The notes under the pieces were generated by a model. It searched no databases, was not told the DNA's origin, and saw nothing but the letters and a program-made list of their open reading frames with translations. This document shows positions 57,295-64,000 of a DNA stretch of 64,000 nucleotides, in pieces. Origin of the DNA: Pterois miles (taxonomy: Eukaryota > Chordata > Actinopteri > Perciformes > Scorpaenidae); the NCBI GenBank assembly GCA_947000775.1, contig CAMQGK010000008.1, positions 12,657,501-12,721,500 on the forward strand. Direction: 5' to 3'. The position numbers and the translations under genes were made by a program. Position 1 is the first letter of the stretch, and every line of letters starts with the position of its first letter.

Positions 57295-57308
57295 GTTGCC
57301 GTGGCAAC
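57295..57308. promoter_or_regulatory. Candidate RFX X-box, site 2
   Basis: GTTGCCGTGGCAAC is a two-half-site palindrome with a 2-base spacer, one base from the high-affinity GTTGCCATGGCAAC form. It is 97 bp from site 1 and in the same orientation. Confidence 0.5.
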
Positions 57309-58305
57309 ATATTGCTCCCGTGCATCTCTAACCCCCTGCGATGCCCTTCGCCACATCTCTCCCTGAATCTCATTTCATTAGCGGCGAATGACCACGCACA
57401 CACGCACATCTGCATCCTGCATCGGGAGATGAAGACTGACAGTCAGCGGCATCATGGGAGACGGGATGCAGATGCACTGATGTACCCACCCACACCTACA
57501 CAAGACACAAACACGCACACCAAGCAGGCTGTCACAGCTGACCTGTGGACCGTGTGTCCACGGATCAGTTACAGGGCGAATCGTTCTGGCACAGTGACAG
57601 ATAGGACCGAGGCCCTCGGGGGCTACAAGCGTTCCTTCTCTCCCTCTTCCTGTCTCCCTCTCTGCCTCCGGCTTTGCCGTGTTTCAACCACAACAAAAGT
57701 TTAGCATGCGATGCCCACAGATGGGCTGGTGGTTAGGTTCCCAGCCTCCAGCCCTTCAAATGTGATCCCCATGTGGGATAAATTCCTTACAAAAACAACA
57801 CCAAGTCACCTCCATCATTTATCTCCTTAAAATATGCAAATGCTATGCAGCAAGGTGCTTCGGAAAACTAATCACATCATCAGCTCCACTGGGAGAACCT
57901 GTGGTATAATATTTATATCATTTGCTTTTCATGAGATGTTTTGTTCACAAACTTGTCTACAGACAAACAGAACAGGCGCTGTTCTGAATGACTACATAAT
58001 GTCTTGTATACCGTATACTGTACTGCACCATGGAGGCAGTTTGGGACAGTGTCCAGAATATACATGCAAAGCCTCGACAAATCCTTGACATCCTATGCTA
58101 GATTATCGGCAGATGGTGAATGCATCCACACAGACACGGGCTGATGGTGTAAAGGGAGAGGCTTACTCATAGTGACATGGCAGGACACGCGCTGCTGCGT
58201 TGTACTACAGGACTAACTAAAGGAACAGCAGGAGCACTGCAACAGGTCGACAGCACCAAGACATGACTGAGAGGTTTACTCTCACTTTGCATGTTGGATT
58301 GTAGA

Positions 58306-58944
58306 AACCTTAAGTCGTGACCCTTTTGGTGGACTTTATTTTGGAAAAATATGTACAGTAGTCAGAGACAGTTATTTTTTTTTTATCCCGTTTGAATAGC
58401 TCCATGAATCACACATTTGTTTGAAAAAAAAAAAACAAAACATAATTTTGCAAGTCTGTTGCTGAAGTATCAGACTGAAAATACATAACTAGAAAGATGA
58501 CACACCCAAACACCACGTTAAGTGATGTCTCTCTTATGATGCTTGCAAGTTTCATCCTGGGATGTACTCACATGAACAGGTCTCCTCGTTCTTTCGCTTC
58601 CTAGCTGATATAAAGACCAGGAGTCGCTGGATAAAACATATCAGGTAAGATAACATATTACAAGATTACATAGCTAAGTTAGCTAGCTTAGTTAGCATTG
58701 GTGACGTATGTTGTGGGAGGAGAGCTGCAGCTCACCGAGCGGTTTCAGACAAAATTAAATGATACTACGACAAACCTATGACAAAATGCGACTTTCTTGA
58801 CTTGCAAAAATATCTTTTAAACTGACAAAAATCATATGTGTGATTCATGGTGCAAATCAAAAAATATGAATCTCTCTCTGTTGACTACTGTTCATATTTT
58901 TTCTGCAATAAGGGTCCACCAGAGGAGGTGCGACTTAGACCTGA
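58306..58944. mobile_element. Foldback-like MITE with TIRs over 100 bp
   Basis: The left arm CTTAAGTCGTGACCCTTTTG, GTGGACTTTATTTTGGAAAA and ATATGTACAGTAGTCAGAGA matches the inverse of the right arm around 58845-58944 (GACTACTGTTCATATTTTTT, TAAGGGTCCACCAGAGGAGG, TGCGACTTAGACC). The pairing continues inward to ATGAATCACACAT on both arms. The interior carries a GCTAAGTTAGCTAGCTTAG palindrome near 58674. Confidence 0.75.
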
Positions 58945-58983
58945 AAGAATTGTTCTGCTAATCAGTGGTAGAAATCACTATTC

Positions 58984-59490
58984 AGGCTCTCAATCGATTG
59001 AAATATTTAATCACAATTAGTTGCATGATTGTACAAAGTTAAAATGAATCACACATTATTTACCTTCAAAATGTACCTTAAAGTGAGATTTATCAAGCGT
59101 CAAACCTCACAGGTTCTGCATTTAGCATAAAAAATCTCAATCATAAATGGAAATTGCAGCCCAACAGACAACAACAGCTGTCAGTGTGTCAGAGTGATGA
59201 CTTGACTATGACTTGACCCAAACTGCATGTCATTATCATAAAGTGGGCATGTTTGTAAAGGGGAGACTCGTGGGTACCCATAGAACCCATTACATTCACA
59301 TATCTGGAGGTCAAAGGTCAAGGGACCCCCTTGAAAATGACCATGACAGCTTTTCCTTGTTCAAATTTAGCGTAAATTTGGAGCATTATAGTCTGACATG
59401 GTTGGTACCGATGGATTCCTTATCCTCACACTAGCTTTAAAACTGAGCCCGCTATAACCAAAAAAAAAAAAAAAAAATCACAACTTTAAC
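58984..59490 (+). mobile_element. MITE family B, copy 6, internally deleted
   Basis: It starts AGGCTCTCAATCGATTGAAA and contains ATGTACCTTAAAGTGAGATT, CCAACAGACAACAACAGCTG and CATATCTGGAGGTCAAAGGT. It lacks about 100 bases after the TTTATCAAGCGT stretch compared with the other copies. The right TIR is not readable past the A-run at 59460-59477. Confidence 0.72.
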
Positions 59491-59744
59491 AGCTTTAGTA
59501 ATAATTACTTTGGTACTTACAGTGTTTAAGTGGACAAATCATAAAACACTAACTTTTTAGTGCATGTGCAGATCCAATTGGGTATCGGGAGTGCCTACCA
59601 ACCCACAAACTGTGAAATAAGACATCACAGTCAGTTTTTTTGTGGCAGAAAACGTGATCCAACAAGCTATTCAGATTTGGCTCCCCTTCCTATGTCACAT
59701 GCAGGCTCATTAGAATACATTGCCCCTCATCTGAGCATCTCCAC

Positions 59745-60062
59745 CTGCAGCTGCATCCCAAATCACATATTTACTACTAATCACATACTTACTTCTAGTA
59801 CACACTGCAGCTGCTCTTGCATAGTATGTACTGTTGCATGTAGTAAGCTTTACACCTTGAACTTTGACCCTCTTGCTCGTACTGCATGTCTGCTTTGCAT
59901 ACTGCAAAAATACGACAGGATGCAGTACGACATCCTGGCATTTTTGGCATACTGCATTTGACATAGTATGTATTGAAACATACAAACACTTTTTTTCTGG
60001 CATACTTAAGTATGGTGGTATGGGTATTGGAATGCACACTAGATTTGTAAAGGTATGTAGTA
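59745..60062. repeat. AGTATGTA-rich inverted repeat, probable hAT-type MITE
   Basis: The left CAGCTGCATCCCAAATCACA and right GGTATGGGTATTGGAATGCA are roughly inverted. The interior has TTGCATAGTATGTACTGTTG and TTGACATAGTATGTATTGAA. Several overlapping open frames (up to 146 codons, minus strand) fall here on both strands and reflect the repeat. Confidence 0.45.
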
Positions 60063-60124
60063 TTTTTCTCGCAAGCAATTTTTCAGACAAAGGGTGAATG
60101 CAGGTATATTCATAATGATGTGTT

Positions 60125-60222
60125 TTTTGTACATTACAGCATGTGAACATGTTCTAGTAGAAACCCAAAATACAAGTATGGACCAGAAAATGAGCATGAT
60201 ACTGTATGTCCCCTTTAGGCTA
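60125..60222 (+). mobile_element. MITE family C, copy 3, right end only
   Basis: ACATGTTCTAGTAGAAACCC (with one base difference) and AAAATACAAGTATGGACCAG, followed by AAATGAGCATGATAC, match the last ~95 bases of family C. Confidence 0.6.
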
Positions 60223-60244
60223 CTGCCTCTTGCCACCACTACTA

Positions 60245-60351
60245 CTGCTGCTGCTTCATATTAAAAGGCTATTACTTGAGTATTTTTCCATTACAGCATT
60301 GAATTTACTTTGGTAAAAAGGACCAGAATACTTCTCTCACCACTGCTATAA
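60245..60351 (+). mobile_element. CAGTGGTGGAA-type element (family L), right end only
   Basis: GGCTATTACTTGAGTATTTT, TTTGGTAAAAAGGACCAGAA and TACTTCTCTCACCACTG correspond to the terminal ~100 bases of the family. Confidence 0.5.
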
Positions 60352-62102
60352 TAAATTCTGCATAAATGAAGATGTGAATCACTTGTGATAAGAAATACTA
60401 GACAGACTGTGTTCCTTCGTCTATAACAGCACTTCAAGAACAACACAAAACACCCGAGACAAAAGGCATGATTACCTGAAAAAAACCCAAATTAAAAAGG
60501 TGTACAAAATAAAATAACCAAACAATGTCACTGGGAAAAAAAAAAAAATTGGCTGTGCTCAGTGAACACAAACAACAACGACAAAGACAAAGCAAGATGG
60601 CAGAGAGCAGCTGAGGGCTGGTACCCTGAGGAGCTTAGCATGGCTGCTGATCCTTTCAAGCAGAACGGAGACAATGAGACGATTAGGCCTAAACTTGTGT
60701 CGAGTGTTCCAGTTTAGCAAGCCGCCCACCGTCGCCCTCGGAGACGCCGCCCTCCGGTCTCCCGGTGAGACGCGGGCCTTCGCCTCCACTGCATTATCAA
60801 GCCACTGATTAGTCATGGGGATGGAGCGTGGTCTGCCGTGCCACGTGCGTCACTGTCTGCCGTTGATTTGATATGAAATGGAGTGTGCTGTCAGTAAACA
60901 GTGACGGAGCCGGCAGCGAGGGAGAGGAAAGATTGATATGCACTCAAGTGGCACCACTGAACTTCAGTGTTTAACAGGAAGGATACCAGACAAAAACTTT
61001 AATAAAATCTACATTATTTTCCTTGTATTTAGTAACAGCTGAGGGTAAATCAAGGTTCAACCACATCCTGTCTAACTCGTCTTTCCTAGCACCTACAACA
61101 GCGGAGAGAAATCTCGCTGTAGAAAAGCATATATTACTTCTTAACAGAACAGGAGCCTGCTGAGATATCATCTTCCCATACGTTAAACCGAGCATGGAGA
61201 GATGGAAGCAGAGAGCCCTCTCCTTACAGAGAGCCATAATTAAAAAGATATTGAATCACATCAGGGTGAAACGACAACTCAAGGGGGAATAATGCAGCAT
61301 GCAGGATTTTATACCTTCGCCGAATTAGCATTTTCATTTCTCCCATATAGGCTCGACTAAGTGTATTTTCCTACCATTTCTATTTTCATCGGTATGGATA
61401 GGCTGGGGAGTGTGTGTGCACAAGCACATGTGAATGTGAGGTGGGAGATAAATATTGACCTTTTACGCCGAGGTTCCAAGCTGTAATAATAGGAAAATTG
61501 CTCACAGCAAATGATGAACTGTCATCTGTGTGCAAATACACAGGGGCTCTTTGTACTAGTGGTCCAATTAACAGAAAGGTTATGGCGCGGTGAAGATATT
61601 GTAATAGTGTAATGGAAGGAATACATTTCTGCATATTTTTGGTATTTTCTGAGACCTGTAATTTTAGTCATGATGGATTAGAATTATTACACGTGGCTTA
61701 TCTTCTGTGAGCAAGTCAGGCTGTTTAAGAAATACGTGGATATACATGTATATCTCCAATTTATAAATTTATATGGCAAAATATACTCTGGAATGAGGCT
61801 TTGCTCTAAATATGCCAACACATCGTCCTTATTTAAACATTTATTAAAAAACTAATGAAATGTTCTTGCTTGAGACCAAAACTAAGCTACAACTGTAAAT
61901 CATATCTGCTGCATATTCAGCAAAAATCTTAAGAGTTTCATTTGTACTAATAAAATGCATGTTTTTATTTTTTTATGCACCACAGCTGCAAACGTTCTTT
62001 ACATACAGTGAAACACACAACTGCATTTTTTTTAACTTTACATTTTGATTATCTGTCAAATATTATTGATGAATGTCAGTTTGAAGGTGGTTAGTGACTG
62101 AC
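60352..62102. other. Gene-free
   Basis: The 88-codon minus frame at 60971-61237 has protein-like text but no domain I recognise. 60640-60930 is GC-richer with CpGs. No repeat ends were seen. Confidence 0.45.
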
Positions 62103-62557
62103 TTTAAAGAGGACCTATTATGCTTTTGTGCTTTTTCCTTTTTCTTCAGTGTGTTACATAGATTTTTTGAAAGTCTGCAAAGTCACAAAGCGCAAAGTCT
62201 CCACCAAATGCAGGTACTCTCTTAAAGTCCCGCCTTTTCTTCTGTAACATGGTGATGTCATCACGTAACACATCTGCATAATACCTGTCTGGCGGCAAGT
62301 TTGGCACGCCATCAAACAAAGCTATTTAGAGTGGAGCTGGAGCAGAGTCTGAAGAGTTTGACTAACCAATCGCAACAGAGGGCCAGCTGACCAATCAGAG
62401 CAAACTGGGCTTTTCTTTTTTCTCACACAGTGCATTTCAGACCATAAAATAAGTAAAAATAAGCCACTTTTGCAACATTAAATAATGTAAAGATGTTCTG
62501 GAAGAAACCAAAAATATTAGTATGCACCTGAAAATAAGCATAACAGGCCTTCTTTAA
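62103..62557 (+). mobile_element. MITE family C, copy 2
   Basis: Ends are TTTAAAGAGGACCTATTATG and AAATAAGCATAACAGGCCTT followed by CTTTAA. The interior AAAGTCCCGCCTTTTCTTCT, GATGTCATCACGTAACACAT and a CCAATCAGAG block are typical of the family. Confidence 0.8.
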
Positions 62558-63416
62558 TCAAAAACAAACCTGTAATCACCAAAGATCCCCTATTACAGAG
62601 ACTTGTATATTTGTACAAACTTTGAACTGCACTGAGAAAAAAAAAAACTAGCAAACACAAGCTGTACTGTCATCTAACTGTGTGGCTGTCTGTCTCAAAT
62701 GAGTGTGTCTCTGTGTGTATGTGTGATGGTCAATGGCAGGCCGATGTGATCGAGGGCTGGAGGTGGAGACAGACACAGGGTGATGAATGGGATGTGATGA
62801 GATGCACAGCAGCAGAGCTGGCCTATAGGCCACCGAGCCGGGCTAAGGCTTAATCGTTAGAGCACAATGGATCAAGGCAAAGGCCACGCTGATTGCATCT
62901 GGGACGTGTGTGTGTGTGTGTGTGTGTGTCCTTGCACTGGTATTATAATACTTGTGAGAATCAGCTGGGCTTGTAGATACGAGGAATGAGCTTTTTCATT
63001 CATGGAAAGTAAAGAAACAGAGGAAGACAGTTGTTTTCCTCATCACAATATGTGTTTTTGCACATCTTTACTCATTAACATACCGACTATGGAGTGACCA
63101 GCAGAGATGTGAAACTTGTATAGAAAGGTCATTTATCACCTTAGACTATCATGTTACTTCTATTTATTCATCCGGTACATGTATTCATCCTGATTACTGA
63201 TACTTTACAGACATTTATCATTTATTGATAATATTAACCATTAAAGTAAGAATTATGGCCAACTGCAGAATGATATAATTTTCTAAATAAATAAAAAAAT
63301 AATGTGATTTTCTTTGTTTTCCCTGTTGTACCAAAAACGCACTGAACCGCGATCCCAGAACCAAGCTACGTACCAAACCGTGAATTTTGTGCACACCTCT
63401 ACCAGGTACTGCTCTC
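62558..63416. other. Gene-free apart from a short GT tract
   Basis: No exon or element end was recognised. Confidence 0.5.
62907..62931. repeat. (GT)n microsatellite, ~12 units
   Basis: A short uninterrupted GT tract in otherwise unremarkable sequence. Confidence 0.85.
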
Positions 63417-63818
63417 AAGATCCAGTGTGTAGGATCTGGTGGAATCGAGCCGTGAGGTGAGAAGATTGCAATCAAGTGAAGCCTCTTCAAACGTGTTGGA
63501 GAGGTAAGCTGGCTGACGCGTAAACATGAATGGGCCTCTTTGTGTAGAGTGTGTGTGTGAGTGGGAAGTGAGTGGTGAAGCAAGAGAGAGAGAACAGCGG
63601 CGACCGGCATGACTTACGTTATCAGCCCAAGCAGGAAAAGTTAAGTGTTTGGTTTGTCCGTTCTGGGCTACTGTAGAAACATGACCTGCTTCCTAATTCT
63701 AAGATAACAAAACAACTCTTATTATGAGGCGAATGTGCACTAAAGAAAACATACTTATTAATTTTATATTCCATTTCTGTCAATAGATCCCCCTAATTGT
63801 TACACACTGGGCACCTAA
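63417..63818 (+). mobile_element. MITE family A, copy 6, same variant as copy 3
   Basis: It starts AGATCCAGTGTGTAGGATCT and ends GTTACACACTGGGCACC. It contains GGGAAGTGAGTGGTGAAGCA and CTGGGCTACTGTAGAAACAT. The terminal TTAA seen at other copies is missing on both sides. Confidence 0.78.
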
Positions 63819-64000
63819 AATCTCTTGAGAGAGACTTGGGAGTCAGCTGCTAGATAGTAATGCATTTAAAAAATATGTTTTCTGAAAATCAAACATAGCC
63901 AAACAATCTAACATACAAACAAAAGCAGCGAACAAAAAACAATCCTGTAGGATGTTGTGAATTTCTCGCATTCAAAGGCATCTCTCAAGAGTCCCAGTGT

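Larger units (their letters stand above)
54765..58305. other. Presumed neuroligin intron, 5' side of the exon
   Basis: It holds the poly-T, poly-A and CA tracts and the X-box pair. No upstream neuroligin exon was found. The 166-codon plus-strand frame at 57204-57704 has no domain and lies antisense to the presumed gene. Confidence 0.5.

Noticed and set aside
57204..57704. 166-codon plus-strand open frame
   Set aside because: Ser/Leu/His-rich with no domain, antisense to the presumed neuroligin transcript, beside a CA tract.
58598..58645. Exon-like block (TTCCTAG ... CAG|GTAAGA)
   Set aside because: It lies inside the long-TIR foldback element, is only 43 nt and has no reading frame support.
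59560..59961. 133-codon plus-strand and 146-codon minus-strand frames
   Set aside because: Both fall in an AGTATG-rich inverted repeat and overlap each other without any domain.
60971..61237. 88-codon minus-strand frame with protein-like text
   Set aside because: I could not match it to any family; a search would decide, but nothing in the sequence supports a gene.

Overview
The window looks like vertebrate, most likely percomorph teleost, nuclear DNA. It has low gene density, long AT-rich stretches and many dinucleotide microsatellites. It is dense in short terminal-inverted-repeat (TIR) elements and tRNA-derived SINEs of the kind common in spiny-rayed fishes. Almost none of the open frames look like genes: they are short, end at random stops, or lie in low-complexity or repetitive DNA.

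The one protein-coding feature I can defend is a single 150-nt exon on the minus strand at 54563-54712. It encodes a 51-residue piece of the neuroligin esterase-like domain and matches the neuroligin-2 paralogue best (nlgn2a or nlgn2b). It has a consensus donor and an AG acceptor, and it is phase 1 on both sides. I found no other neuroligin exon. If the gene is intact, about 54.5 kb to the left (downstream in the gene) and 9.3 kb to the right (upstream) are neuroligin introns, or the gene leaves the window through an exon I could not see.

The rest is mostly transposon-derived or unannotated. Region 0-10 kb: a TIR element interrupted by a second one, a 40-bp-TIR element, and two copies of a very common AAAGGTCCAGTGTGTAGG-type MITE, one of which carries a SINE. 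Region 10-17 kb: a SINE whose consensus looks corrupted, an L2-type LINE 3' end, a possible orphan exon on the plus strand at 13979-14063, and an AGGGCTGTC-TIR element split by another LINE. Region 17-30 kb: more copies of those families. Region 30-38 kb: a long purine-rich stretch, a hAT-like TIR element and a reverse MITE copy. Region 38-51 kb: four distinct TTAA-bounded TIR elements, a hAT transposase relic and a nested pair of hAT-like elements. Region 51-64 kb: the neuroligin exon, a pair of X-box-like sites 2.5 kb from it, a long-TIR foldback element and further MITE copies.

Most notable points: (i) the acceptor of the neuroligin exon ends in a TG repeat and a 22-nt G-run lies 45 nt past its donor, on an exon whose skipping would keep the reading frame; (ii) two near-perfect RFX X-box motifs lie 97 bp apart; (iii) a 19-of-21 match to the REST/NRSF RE1 site sits in repeat-like DNA; (iv) there are several clear cases of one element inserted into another. 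No CRISPR, operon, bacterial or viral gene system was seen. Family and motif assignments come from reading by eye; no search was run.
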